64,000 nt of DNA from Eulemur rufifrons (taxonomy: Eukaryota; Chordata; Mammalia; Primates; Lemuridae), in NCBI RefSeq assembly GCF_041146395.1, contig NC_090989.1, forward strand, positions 240,426,843 to 240,490,842. Reading direction: 5' to 3'. Under the pieces are notes generated by a model that searched no databases, was not told the DNA's origin, and was given only the letters and a program-made list of their open reading frames with translations. Positions 27,651 through 39,574 of this stretch are shown here, piece after piece. A program made the translations under genes and the position numbers. How positions within the stretch are numbered: position 1 is the stretch's first letter; each line of letters starts with the position of its first letter.

Positions 27651-29499
27651 AAATAAGTAATTCCATTGTGTTAACCCTTAATCATCATCCTCCATCTCAG
27701 AAAACAAAGTTACAGGTTCCTGGAATACACTAATGCTCAGTGCCTATCACAGGCCTAAAATAATAGAAGTGGGTCATCATACATTTGATTGCTATCAGGT
27801 GGTAGGGAAGAATTACACTGAGTCTATGTAAGTGGTTTGAAAAACTGATGACAGGTTGTAAGTGGGAGGAATAGTGCTTCAGGTTTTAGTTGAAGGTGAA
27901 ACATGTATTTAAGCCTCTACCTTGCTTGTCCAACTCAACATCCATCACACAGTAAAAGAGAAAGTTTCTTACAGAGAGCCAGAAACTCACTTGGCCCTTT
28001 TCAAAGAAGTCCTATGGATGAGTAAAAGAAGCCCTCATTATCTCTCCAAAGGAACCAAACTCCTCTAATTGGGTTTCTTAATTGGAAAAGCATTATGAAG
28101 AAAGTAAGTTCAGGGCATCTTTACCTGACCATTTTTTCTGTTGGCCAGTCCATAACTGTAAACAAGTGTATTTGTTTCTTTCCTATTAACAGAGAAGCGC
28201 AGAATTATTAGAGCTTGGAGGATCTTGAAGATAAATAGCCCCTTTATTTTCTAAGAGAGGATGCTTGGGGAAAAGTGCCTGGTCTGGGGTTAGGCAGCCA
28301 GTGTGTGAAATGGAAGTGACTCCTTCTCTCCAGGCTTGGTCCTGCCATTGCAAAATTTGGAGCGCACCCTTTAAAGCTGTGAACATGCATTAAATATGGC
28401 CTGGTGATCAGACCCTTTGCAAAACCATCGGGTTTTGCCGGTACAAGATCCTCGTCTGCATCATTTGGTTTGCAAATCCAATCCTTCATAAAAAGGAAAC
28501 CAACTTAATTGAAATGCAGCTTCTTTTCAAGGTTCCTCATCTCTCTGATTCCATAACCTCCCTGTTTCATCCACATTTCTTTCCCACCTGATGACAAGCT
28601 CATCAGGAACCAAGTATGAGCTGAGGCTCGGCAAGCACATTGTGCCATGCTCTGTACCTTCTTCACCCAGCAGTCAGTCTAGGTCAAAGCCAGAGAGCAA
28701 TACATGGCTTGGTGGGTGCTGGCCTCTTAGGAGTCTGCAGAAATCTGCATCGGTCCAAGTTACTGGACTGGACGTAGATGGTGTGTGTGCTTGGGGAGAA
28801 AGCTGCAATGACATGTGGTTTGGGCTCTAAATGGCTGAAAGAGTCCCAACCATGAATATTAGCATGTACTTAATTACACATGACACATGCTCAATGGTCC
28901 CTTTGATTCATGGCTCTGAAACTCTAAAAAAATCATAAAAAGGAGAGGCTGGGGGTAAGAAGCAGGGACGCCACCTGCCCTAGGGACACATCTTGGTTGA
29001 ATTAAGAAAAGGTAACCCTTTCTCAGACACAGTCTCACACCAGAGCACACAGCTCATGGTCCCACAGAGTGATGTCTGGATTTCTGCCCCCATTCGTCCC
29101 CTTGATCAGACAGATGCCCTCATGTGGTATCCAGCTAGCACAGCTCTGCAGGGCAGCCCTGCTAAGAGAAACAAGGAGAAAAATGGAATTTCTTAGCACA
29201 ACTCAGGTCACAGCCCATTGGGGGATCATGAAATTATTTTAGAAAGTTGAACCAATATTTTTAATAGAATGGAAAATAGAACAAAAGTGCCTCACATTTT
29301 GATTTTCAAATGTATATGTAAAGATGATATGCATGTGTGCGTATATACGCATGTACATATTGACTTGAGATGTAAAATATATTTCTTAGTGTGGGTCATG
29401 GTCAAAAATATTTGAAAATCACTGGTTTAACAGAGCCTAATAGAAAAAGTGAATCTAATTTGGAGGCTTGTTTTGTCTTTATTTTCAATCGCCCAGTGA
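27651..29499. other. Unassigned intronic sequence
   Basis: Repeat-poor. AATTGG-type motifs cluster at 28065-28095, and 28430-28520 is unique and motif-dense; both could be constrained. No coding signal. Confidence 0.4.
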
Positions 29500-29690
29500 G
29501 AAGCACTAAGATATAAGAGAGCAAGCTTGTGTTTGGAGTCAGACAGATTCAAATTCAAAATGCAGTTTGAATACCACAAAATTTGGACCTTAGGCAATCA
29601 TTTATGTTTTGTGATTCTCAGATTCCTGATCTGCAGATGGAGGTGATAATACCTATTTAAGTGTTGATCCAGTAGGTACCTGGCATTAAG
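29500..29690 (+). mobile_element. MIR SINE
   Basis: 'gtgtttggagtcagacagat' then 'cttaggcaatcatttatg' and 'cctgatctgcagatggaggt' follow MIR. Confidence 0.7.
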
Positions 29691-30474
29691 CACTGCCTAG
29701 TTTTCAGATCCCTCTCTTCTCTTGACTTTGGAGACTCCGGCAGAGACCAGCAACCTGGGGACACACATGCAGCTGCCAAGGAAGGTTTCCACTGCCAGAA
29801 GCCACAAATGCTGAGGAGGTCTAGCATCCTGTAGTAAACTTTAAATGACTTTCTCCCATGCACATTGTTCTCCCATCTGTCTGGAAGAGCTACCTCCCAC
29901 AGCATGCTTAAGCTAAAATTATTGCTTGGTTAAGTTGATTAAATCATTTCAGTGAAGCTACAATATGCAAGTCAGTTAAGGAAAAGAGTTAGGTGATATG
30001 AGTATGGTTAGACTCTGGTCTTCTGTTTAGGGTAAATGTATTGAGTTGCTACTTTGGCCTGGTTAGAATATTCTGCATAGTAAGTATTAGAGCTCCCAAG
30101 GACAGAAATGACAAACTAAAATAAATCTTTAAGTCACTGGGGTCGAAGCTCCCATTTTCGAAGGAATTCTGGGAGGAACAGAATCCTCCAAGGTCATATG
30201 GCCAAGGAGCACATCCCCATCCCTGGGAACCTCATTTCCCAGCTCCTCAGCTGCAAGGCCTCCTACTCAGAAAAATTCTCCCATTAAAACAGAAATGAAA
30301 ACCACAAAAACTTCCTGGATTTATTTAGGTGTGGAAATGTGGGGAGGGAGGAGAGCTAAAGTTGGTGATTCTCAGCATAAATCTGTAAGAAATCTTTGTG
30401 TGAGTCATCACAGCTAACTTTAAAATTGACACAAAGGATATAGGACATAGGAAACTGGCCATCTATGAAAGAAA
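29691..30474. other. Unassigned intronic sequence
   Basis: Nothing recognised. Confidence 0.5.
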
Positions 30475-31135
30475 AATTTAATTCTTCATCAACATATGTT
30501 TCAAAGCTCAACCTCTCAATTAATCAAAGCAAAGCAATGCAAATTAAAACAAATTAATTAAAATGCTATGCTTCACCCATGAAATTGGAAAACATTAAAA
30601 ATTATAGTATTTAATACTACAAAGTATGTAGCTATATGGCAGGAACTTAAAAGAGCTAATAAACTTTGATCCAAAATTTCTGCTTCTACAAAATCACAAT
30701 TTCATGTATAAGGCTATTTTTTTGTAGCATTTTTTTATAGCAGTGAAATATTATAATAAATTACAATGTGAAACTGGCATTCTAGTAAATAACATTTTAG
30801 AAAAACATTTAATGACCTGAAAAAATGCTCATAATAGGCCAAGACATAAAAAAGCTTAAAATTATACATACCCAATATGATAAATAAATATAAAATTGTG
30901 CATATCCAATATCATTGCAATTTATTTAAATATATAAGTATATATGTGTACATATGTATGTGCATGTATGAGAATTCTGGAAGTATACTATATGCAAAAA
31001 GTACATAGTTATCTTTGGATGGTTCAATGGAGATATAAATTATTTAAAATTTTCTTTTTTACATTTTGATGTGTTTTTATAATCTTATACACTAAATATG
31101 TTATTTTAGTATCTGGCAAAAATATTATTTAAAAG
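30475..31135 (+). mobile_element. Probable old L1M 3' region
   Basis: Very AT-rich text with 'aatgacctgaaaaaatgctc' and a T-rich L1M-like 3' end. Divergent, so the family is uncertain. Confidence 0.4.
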
Positions 31136-31989
31136 ACAAATCTAAAATTTAAAGTGAGCCCAATAACTTCCCATTAGAATTGCCTCTTAGATTTGATCTA
31201 ACAATTTTACTGTTGGTAAGATTTTTCTGGATGCAGAGCTTTACTGTGATGGTCAGGTTCTGAGAGTATACCATTAAAATTCCATATCAGCATCACCTGT
31301 TATATGCATTATCTTTGGAAAAATCCACAGTGTGAAACTTATGTTTCTGGCCACAGAATGGACTAAACATTTGGAGAAACCCTTCACAATATATTATTCA
31401 TCCAAATGTTGGATGTTATTAATATATTTATTTAATGAGGAATTAGGGATTTCTTAGAACCCAGAACACCAAGTAAGCACAAATCCAAGAATGTCTGTAT
31501 TGCTTTGCCTTCCAGGAATTTGCCATTCCCTAAAGACTAGGTTTTTAGAAGCTGCAAACATGAGGCCTGATGGAGGAGGTAGTTCAGTGGCTTTTTCTAC
31601 CCATAAGCTGGGAATCCTGAAGGATTGAAGCTTTTAGTGGGTGAATAAGGAAAAAAAAATCTACCTAGCAAAGGAAGATGATAGGATATACCTATTTTGT
31701 TCTTGGTTTTGAGTGGTACTGAAAAAGAGAGAAAAAGAAAGAAAAGGAGAAAGAGAGAGAAAAAAAGAGTCTCCCTTAAGAATTTCTAATCATAGGCTCA
31801 CTCATGTGGGTTTGAAATCTGAATTCACACTACCTGGGTAGAAAAACGTCAAACATTTAGGTTAGAATGGTTTCAGGCTGGTAGTACTCCTAGACCCTGG
31901 ACAGAAGAGCAAACCCCTCTGGAGGAGTATATTTAAAACCCAGGTCATTTAAAACCCAATGAGTTCCCACAGCTAAAGTTCCAAAGAAA
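31136..31989. other. Unassigned intronic sequence
   Basis: Contains a GA-rich run at about 31721-31770. Otherwise nothing recognised. Confidence 0.5.
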
Positions 31990-33450
31990 TGTGTGTTCAA
32001 GCTTTAAAAAAAATTACTAAATACATAAGAAAGCAACAACATGGTCAAGAATCAATAAAACAACAAAACCAGACCTGCAAGGATATCAACACTAAAATGA
32101 TCAATTATGAAATATAAAAAAAATATATTTAACATCTTGAGAGGAATAAAAGAAGGCATTAAAAGTATGATCAAGGAATAAGAAGCAATGAAAACCAACT
32201 GGTAGATCTGAATAAGAGCCACATAAAACTTACAGAAATGAAAAATATGATAAAATCAGAAACTCAATGGATGAGCATTAGAGCAGACGAGACAAAATTG
32301 AAGGAAAAATGAGAAACTACAAGGTAGATACAAAGAAATGAACAAAATGAGGATCACAGATAGAGAAAGATGAGCAGTTAAAAGGCATAGAAGGTAGGCT
32401 GAGAAGTTATAAAATATATCTGATCAGAATTCTAGAAGGTGCCTATATAGTAAAATTAGGGTAGAGGCAAAATGGGTGGGAGACACTAATCCTCAAAATC
32501 AGGAAGCCTAATGAATCACAAATAGGGGATATATAAATGAGAAAACCACACTTGGCATATTTTAAGGAAAATGATGAACACAAAAAACAAAGAGAAAACC
32601 TTAAAAGTAGTCAAAGAGAAAAGACAGATTTCTTAACGTAGGAGAAACATTTACACTGACAGTAGTCTTTTCAAGAGCAAAAATGGAATTCAGAGACTGT
32701 GGAATATTATTTTCAAAGTGGGACGAGAAAATAATTTCCTACCCATCAAAACTATATTTTAAGAACAGAAGTAAAATACATTTCTAAGCAAATAAAAATC
32801 AGTAGCATTTACTATTAACAGATTCTTGCCAAGTGAACTTATAAAGAATGTATATCAGGAATAGAGGGAAAAATCATAGATAAAAGGTCTGATATATTAA
32901 AAGGAATGAGGAGGGAAAAAACTGGTAAATATGTGAATAAATCTAAAAACATTGATGATATAATGACAATGCTTAATTTGTGGGGTTTAAAAAATGAAGA
33001 TTACATCTCAATAAAGCTGTTATAGAACATCAAGGTAGAGCTTAAATCCTGGACTGTAAATCATATATAATGGGGGAGAAGTGACTGAGTTAAAGGTACT
33101 TAGGTTATTTAGCTGGAGTGTAAAGATCTTAAGGTCTATGTTAAGTTAAATATACAGGTTAAAATTTCTAAGGTAAACAGCAAGAGAATAGAAATAGCAA
33201 GTCTAAATTCCAAACTGTTAAAGGGAAAAACAGATTTAGAAAAAAACTCAATCCAAAAAAGGCAAGAAAAAGTTATAAAAAGAAACAGAAAGACCAGAAC
33301 AATAGAAAGTATAAATTAACACTATAGAAAAGAATCTAAATGTAACAGTAATCACAATCAATGTAAACAAACTAAATTTCCCAGTTAAAAAATGATGATT
33401 GTCAAACTGAATTAAACAAAATGCAGCTACATTCTGGTTACTAGAGACTA
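31990..33450 (+). mobile_element. HAL1/L1M-like LINE, ORF1-type region
   Basis: 'gaaaaccttaaaagtagtca' plus 'aagagaaaagacagatttct', 'ttcaagagcaaaaatggaat' and 'caatgtaaacaaactaaatt' follow the ORF1-to-ORF2 region of HAL1/old L1. A-rich, many stops, no intact frame. Confidence 0.65.
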
Positions 33451-33624
33451 ATCTAAAAAAAAAAAACTTCAAAAGAAGTTTGAAGATAAAAGAATGGAAA
33501 AACTAAATCTGTCAAATCCACATTGTAGATGTACTTGTGTCCCCAATTACCAGAGAGCAGCTTAACATAACAATCACGTTCTTTGCTAAAGTTAAAATGC
33601 AAATTGTCTGGTTTTACCAAAAGT

Positions 33625-33707
33625 AGAAGAAGAAATAAAAGAAGGGGAGGGAAGAGGAGTGGAAGAGGAGAGAAGAGAGAGAAGGGGAGGAAGGAAGGAA
33701 GGGAGAG
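33625..33707 (+). repeat. Polypurine (GA/GGAA) tract
   Basis: About 80 bp of almost pure purine (AGAAG, GGGGAGG and GGAA units) with only a few pyrimidines. Confidence 0.9.
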
Positions 33708-35039
33708 ATGTGGTGACTCCCAGGTCTCAGAAGGATTCACAAAGTTTAGGTCATCTCTTGCCAGGGGAAACCAGAGTAGCAAGGGGAATGGCCAAGGGCA
33801 GTTTGAACTGTGTGCATTAATATCCACTGGGCCCTTTTGGATCTCTCAAAATGCCTTGTTCACCCTCTGAATCACAGCAGTAACTGGTGGTTTTGATTTT
33901 AATATAAGTAGATGAAACAAAATACGGAAAAAATCACCATGCTCTATTCCCAGATAAATAAACATACTACCTTCACAGGCACCTATCCAGTTAAGAATTT
34001 CAATGCCTAATTTTTTTTCTTTTGATGACAGGGAATCAGTTTCCAAATCTTTTAAGTAATACATTCTTTTATTTAATATAAATATTATTTTACCTGCTTT
34101 GAAATTTGTACATTAATTTTACTAATTTATTTACTAGATTTGGAAAGGGAACAAACGTTGAGTTTTATAAGAGATTCTGTGTTTTAAGAAAACGTGGGGC
34201 TCCATATGTGTACTTATAAAATTATTTATGGTTTAGTGCCTTACAAGAAATACTTCACTTTATGAGGAATATTCATAATATTGTTTTAATTCTGATTTTC
34301 CCAACAATATTGATAACAATTTGAATTGCAACTTTTCAGAGACACACAAACTGAATAAAGTAAGGCATACCTAAATTATTAAGTAGTCTGCCTCTTCAAC
34401 TATCCAGCTTTAAGCATCTTTATTTAGATCATTCCCTTCATTAGAACCAGGCCAACTTGCTGTCAGATTACAGTGCCAAGTCTAAGACGAAGTTAAATAC
34501 CATGGACAGCTGCTTTCTAGGCCAATGACAGCCTAGCACCATAACAGATCAACTGATCCCAGCAGCCAGGCCAGGCGCACAGCAAAATGAGTTGAATGCC
34601 CTAAAACTGAACTGCAGGATTCAAATTTATTCCTAACCAGCTACAGAGAGGTTTTACAAAGAAAGCTCCAATCATTTATAAATTAAAATTTCCTGAAAAC
34701 AAAAGTCTCTGTTTAGCATAGATATTGCTAAACCTGAGCCAATGGCCTCTTTATTTTAAGCAAAATTATACACAATAAAGTTTCAGGACAAAAAGAGGCA
34801 TTGGAGGTTTCCTTCAAATTTATAATAATATGTGGGTTGCATATATTCACCATATGTGAACTAGGGCTTATGAATATTATAATACAACAAATATCATATA
34901 ACCCTAAGGGGTGCAATGGCCTGTGTAACTCAATGATTCACTAGATTAAATTCAATCTTCAACGAATGTTTTATCATTCTTTAACCTAAATAATTTATTC
35001 TGATTCAATTTTCATTTAAGAATAAAACATAAGAGGAAA
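33708..35039. other. Unassigned intronic sequence
   Basis: AT-rich; nothing recognised. Confidence 0.5.
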
Positions 35040-35285
35040 GGAACCAACATTTATTGTACAACCCACATTTTTCCAAGGACCATGCCAGATGCTTAACATT
35101 CATTTCTTCATTTAATAATTTTACCAATCTTATGAAGTAGGTATCATTATTCTCATTTTCCAATTAGGAAACTGAGACTCAGAGAGTTTAAATGACTTCT
35201 CTGAGGTCACTGGGCTTATTCTACAGCTGGACCTAAAAGCTTTTTCTTTCTAAGTCAAAGCCCCAGGATCTCTCCACCATGTCAT
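35040..35285 (-). mobile_element. MIR SINE
   Basis: Reverse MIR: 'ccaaggaccatgccagatgc', 'aattaggaaactgagactca' and 'gacttctctgaggtcactgg'. Confidence 0.8.
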
Positions 35286-36803
35286 GACACTGCACAACTT
35301 TTTAAATAGGGTAATAGTATCACTAAAAGAAATAATAACAATGACAACAAAATTAAAATCCACACAGGGTAGAGCAATTAAATGAGAGGAAAAACTATTA
35401 CTTTAACTATGAAAAAAAAGCCAGTTCACAGTTTTCCATATTTCACAGTTGCCCTGTGATATATAGCATCAATAATGAAACCAAATTAAGATTCTCAGTT
35501 TGTCTATACAGCAAGTAGTTTCAAAGGTACCTCACTGCCTAGAGCCCAGAAGAGGTGATGACTTTTTTTTTTTTTTAGCAAGGACAATTTGATGATTTAT
35601 ACAAGAATATCTAAAATGTGTTTCCTCCACTTTCACAAATTCCTATGCCCCATAATTGTGCATTTAGGACAATGAGGTGGCTATGCATGAAAACATGCTT
35701 AGTATTAATATTTTACTTCCTAAATTCTTATATAGCACATTCCTCTCTATGAAGATTCCCTTGAAGGCTGCATTTGGCTTAGGGTTTTTTCCCCTAAATG
35801 TTCTGATGATATCAGAAGCACCAATTTCTGTAGGAAAAGTGAGCTACACAGACAGAAATCAACTCTTCAGACCAGAGGACTAGATGGCCACACTCAAGGA
35901 TTCATCCCTCTTTGGAACAACTTATGTTCTGTGCTTAGGGAGCAAACCTCCATACAATTCTGAAATCAGGCATATGTTCTTTGCTGTAATTGCTGAAAAA
36001 AACTGTCCAGCAATAATTCGAAAGTAAAATTGGCAAGATGAATGCATTATTATGTACATGCCACCTCAAAATGTATGACTATGCTCTAGCATTTTCGAGG
36101 AATACCGAACAAGACATAGCTATGTTAAAAAAACTCTACTCCCATTAGCTATTCAATGCCAAAAGAAACAATAATGATTAAATGAAATAAAGTAAAGCTA
36201 TTTGGTGCTAAAAGAAAAATAATATAATGAACACATTTTTGGGGGAAAATCAGAAACAGGAAAGATAGTTATGAATATAACCTGCTTTCTTTTTTAATTA
36301 GGTAAATCTAGAATTTCCAAATTTAGAAACACACAAAATTATGGATATGATTAACAATTGCTAAGGAATGTCAGCCTCAATTGCTGACTTATAAGTTATC
36401 ATAAAAATGACATTGACAATCATCTAATTGAGTAGGTAAAGATCCTGCCAGGGCTACTTTAATGAATGGTTTACAATTGATTAAATACAGTCTATAAGCT
36501 GTATTTAAAAAGTCATTTCCCAAATGCATGAAACCATCTCCCACCCCAATCCCCACTAAAATCAGAATACCAAGTCCTCCTGCAATCGTACGTATAGCAT
36601 TGCATTGCTCTGCAGATTCATTTTTCATAAATGCTGCCAACATAACCTTCAGCCAAGTCGGTGTCTAAGTTAATGAAGTTCCACTGTGGTGTAAGAAAAC
36701 AAAAAAGGACTGAGTTCTCAAAAAGATTTTCTTTTTTACCATGGATGTGCCCAGGATGTCTATAAGACACCAAATCATCTCCTTGCCTCTAAAAAATATG
36801 CCT
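35286..36803. other. Unassigned intronic sequence
   Basis: AT-rich with a T run at 35564-35575. No gene or repeat recognised. Confidence 0.5.
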
Positions 36804-37123
36804 GGCCAGGCACAGTGGCTCACACCTGGAATCCTAGCACTCTGGGAGGCTGAGGCGGGAAGATCGCTTGAGGTCAGGAGTTCCAGGCCAGCCTGAGCAA
36901 GAGCGAAACCCCATCTCTACCAAAAATAGAAAAAATTAGCTTAGAGTCCTGGCATGTGCCTGTAGTGACAGATACTCGGGAGGCTGAGGCAGGAGGATTG
37001 CTTGAACCCAGTAGTTTGAGGCTGCAGTGAGCTATGAGGATGCCACTGCCCTCTAGATGGGCGACAGAGTGAAACTCTGTCTCAAAAATAAACAAACAAA
37101 CAAAAACCCTATAGACAAAAAAT
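36804..37123 (+). mobile_element. Alu SINE, full-length dimer
   Basis: From GGCCAGGCACAGTGGCTCAC to an (AAAC)n-rich tail. Target duplications of 13 bp flank it with one mismatch: aaaaaatatgcct (36791-36803) and aaaaagtatgcct (37124-37136). Confidence 0.93.
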
Positions 37124-37136
37124 AAAAAGTATGCCT

Positions 37137-38485
37137 TTCCTTGACAATTGCTCAGTTCTCTAATTGAAATAAACACAGAGATTACTGATGCAAACCACTC
37201 AAACAGGCTTGAGGAGGGGGCTCGAGGGATCATTCTTTTGGCTACTAAGAGCAGGGAGGGGCTCCAGAGATGGTCCTTTCTGATGCCCTGAAGGAGATGT
37301 ATTCAGTCGTATCACCTGAATGCTTATTTGCCATAAATTTTGCTAAACGACTTTTTTTGTTTTACTATATAGTTTCTAACAAAAAACCATGCACTGAGAG
37401 AAATGTTGGAAAAAATGTACTACAAAACATTTTTCTTTTGCATGTAATAAGTAGAAATATTACTAGTGGTTTTTCTGCACTTCCGTTTCATGGCTGCTGT
37501 AAAAATGAAGGTCATGAAACTTGATTATAAAAGAATTATGTAAGTTTAGCTAAATTTTCCCAGATGTAGCCTGAAAAATCTGTGTATATACTGTGGTTTT
37601 CTGTTTAAAATCACATTCAGAGACAATATTCCACTGCTAGGATATAAATCAGAACTGCATTATGCTACAACATGCAATCTTATTGATGCTGCTTATCATT
37701 ATTTAAAACAATTTACATTTTTTCAGATCAATTTCTTCTAATTTCTTTACCAATTTGTTTCCCACCTAAGTATTAGGAAGGCCACTATTGTCATTAAAAT
37801 TCCCTCAAAATTCTACTATAAAAATATTTGGGGTCAAGTGCTTTATGGCAGATATAATGTGCCACTATGAAATAGAGGCAGGGGCAGGGCTGGCCAATGA
37901 CTCTCTTTACAATGGATGCTGATTAGTTCCTGATCAAGTGACCTAAAACATGATGTTGTGAATCAAGAAAAATGGCCTCAACCACTCTAATGATCTGCTA
38001 GGCCCTAGGCTGCTGACTTGAAGGTACAGCACTGGTAACACAAACAAACTGTCTTTCCCAGGCATCTTTAAAGAGATGGTTCTTGATAATTGTCACGTGC
38101 CCATTAAAAAGAAAAGGCCCTGCAACTTGCTAGGCACATACATACTTTCCCATGAAAACTAAATTGCTCACAAAAATATTATGTCTACTTTCAGAAAATA
38201 AGAGACAAATAACTGCAGAGTCTGCTCTGGGATGCTTACATAACGGATTTACAAATGTTTTACTCTAAAGCAAGTAGCTGGGGAACTTAGTAAACATCTA
38301 CAAGAATATCCCCAAATTATTTTTTCCACTGCTATGCTAGTCTGCCTATCACAGAACTGCAGAATGCAATCTGCTATCCACTACAGCTCCAAACATCATA
38401 ATATTAAAAAAAAATTGTAGATCTCAAAAACATAATACAATTCAGAACTATGGTCAAGAAGAGCATTGAATAAAAAACCACCACC
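37137..38485. other. Unassigned intronic sequence next to the coding exon
   Basis: AT-rich with no repeat recognised. Its right end is the start of intron 2, including the GGT run after the donor. Confidence 0.5.
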
Positions 38486-38495
38486 ACCAACCTTT
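38486..38495 (-). other. SLC24A2: Splice donor of SLC24A2 coding exon
   Basis: The minus strand reads CAAAG|GTTGGTGG. The exon ends after the AAG codon for K310 (phase 0), which is where homologous NCKX2 proteins continue into the alternatively spliced cytosolic-loop segment. GT is at 38490-38491. Positions +3 and +4 (T, G) depart from the GTRAGT consensus and the site runs into a GGT repeat, so it looks weak. Confidence 0.8.
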
Positions 38496-39421
38496 GCTTG
38501 GGCCTCTGGTGCTGTCACCTTGACGACTTTATTGCGATTTATCATTTGCTTCACCCATCTTTCTACTTGGACGTTGAATTTCATGAAAACCACATAGCAA
38601 AAATAAGCTGTTAAGAGAAGCAAACTTTCCCACCACATGATAAGATTATCCAGGAAAAATATGATCAGCATGATCAAGTCAACGATGTAGAAGGAAACAT
38701 CCCGAAAGAGTGGCCACCATGTCAGGTTTAAGATTTCTCTAGAAAACAGAGCACACATGCCAATAACAAAGAGGATGTTGAATACTGCTGAACCTACGAT
38801 TGTGCCTATGCCAACGTTGCTATGAGCAATAAATACCCCTATGAGAGATGTGAAAAGTTCCGGGGCTGACCCCCCTGCAGCCATAAAGGTGGCTCCAGCT
38901 ACATCATCAGAGATGCCCAGTTTTTCAGTGATGACAGTCAAAGAAGGAACAAAGAACTCATCGCAGACAATGGCTAAGGCTATGAACATGTAGATCATCC
39001 CAATGACATGGAGAATGACTGCACCTTTTCTTCTCTCCTCAAGGGAAAAGATGTCTTTAGGGTAGTCTCCTTGGGCATGATCTGTACCATTCTCAGATTT
39101 ATCTTCCTTAGAAAGAGGTGGCTGTGGAGTGTAATCCTGAATCTTGTCGTTTAGATCTAAGAGAGTTCTTTGACCGTAACCCTGTGCTACCCTAGGGCCA
39201 CTTACAACACTGGCCTCTCCTGTGCTCTGTGTGTCTGTCTCAGAAAAGGCACCGATTGAAAATGAGACAGTGCTAATGGCGACCAGGCCCATGAAAAGGC
39301 CTAAGATGCGAATAAACTTCAATTTTTTCTTGACATTATAATGTCTCCTGCAGCCAGACAGTGACTCATCTGAACACCATTTCTCCAGGAATGTGATGGT
39401 GGTGCTTTGGTGCAGATCCAT
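38492..39421 (-). CDS. SLC24A2: SLC24A2 (NCKX2) first coding exon, residues 1-310 (partial CDS)
   Basis: This exon encodes the N-terminal half of the K+-dependent Na+/Ca2+ exchanger NCKX2, a plasma-membrane protein of neurons and cones that exports Ca2+ plus K+ against Na+. The frame is open for 310 codons. Residues 37-59 are hydrophobic (uncleaved anchor or signal). Residues 60-130 are a hydrophilic extracellular stretch with a glycosylation sequon N111-G-T. Membrane segments lie at about 134-164, 175-199, 203-226, 241-258 and 262-282. The alpha-1 repeat includes [12 protein letters not shown] (184-195), with the ion-binding acid E188, and [16 protein letters not shown] (206-221). Residues 283-310 begin the cytosolic loop. 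E188 and N111 fall on the family's usual numbers, so I see no indel. The start is the first in-frame ATG, with A at -3 and G at +4; an in-frame TAA lies at 39458-39460. After residue K310 the frame runs into intron sequence. The alpha-2 half lies outside the window. Confidence 0.96.
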
Positions 39422-39463
39422 TCTGGGTCTTCTGGTGGATGTGGTGGTCTTCAAACTTTAGAC

Positions 39464-39484
39464 TCAACCAGACGGTTCTTTCAT
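39464..39484 (-). promoter_or_regulatory. Upstream ORF 2 in SLC24A2 leader
   Basis: A second leader ATG starts six codons plus TGA, ending 42 nt before the main ATG. The spacing is short, so re-initiation at the main start would be limited. It stays inside the leader even if a downstream acceptor is used for the 5' edge, unless that acceptor lies 3' of 39484. Confidence 0.45.
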
Positions 39485-39542
39485 ACTTTTTCTTATTTTA
39501 TAGTTAACAGTGCTTATGCGGCACTTCCACAATCAGTGATTC

Positions 39543-39569
39543 TTATGCTTCACAGGAAATTTTCATCAT
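39543..39569 (-). promoter_or_regulatory. Upstream ORF 1 in SLC24A2 leader
   Basis: ATG ATG opens a reading frame of eight codons plus TAA, starting five bases inside the predicted exon 2. It is closed 121 nt before the main ATG. If the leader is as predicted, scanning ribosomes meet this tandem ATG before the main start. Function is inference. Confidence 0.45.
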
Positions 39570-39574
39570 TTATG

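Larger units (their letters stand above)
39422..39574 (-). other. SLC24A2: SLC24A2 exon 2, 5' untranslated part (predicted)
   Basis: On the minus strand a clean pyrimidine-rich tract (about 39577-39598) ends in TTTAAG, with the AG at 39575-39576. This is the best acceptor upstream of the ATG; the AGs nearer the start lack a pyrimidine tract. It implies 153 nt of leader in the same exon as the start codon. The leader holds two short upstream ORFs, listed separately. The acceptor is predicted from sequence only. Confidence 0.6.

Noticed and set aside
33453..33827. A 124-codon open frame rich in L, P, S and F
   Set aside because: It is produced by the polypurine tract read in reverse; low complexity and no homology.
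38396..38491. Open frame continuing 31 codons past K310
   Set aside because: The sequence no longer resembles NCKX2 and a donor GT falls exactly at the homology break; it is intron.
39422..39454. An 11-residue N-terminal extension of the NCKX2 frame
   Set aside because: It would start at TTG (39454). An in-frame TAA sits two codons upstream, and the first ATG, with a strong context, is at 39421.
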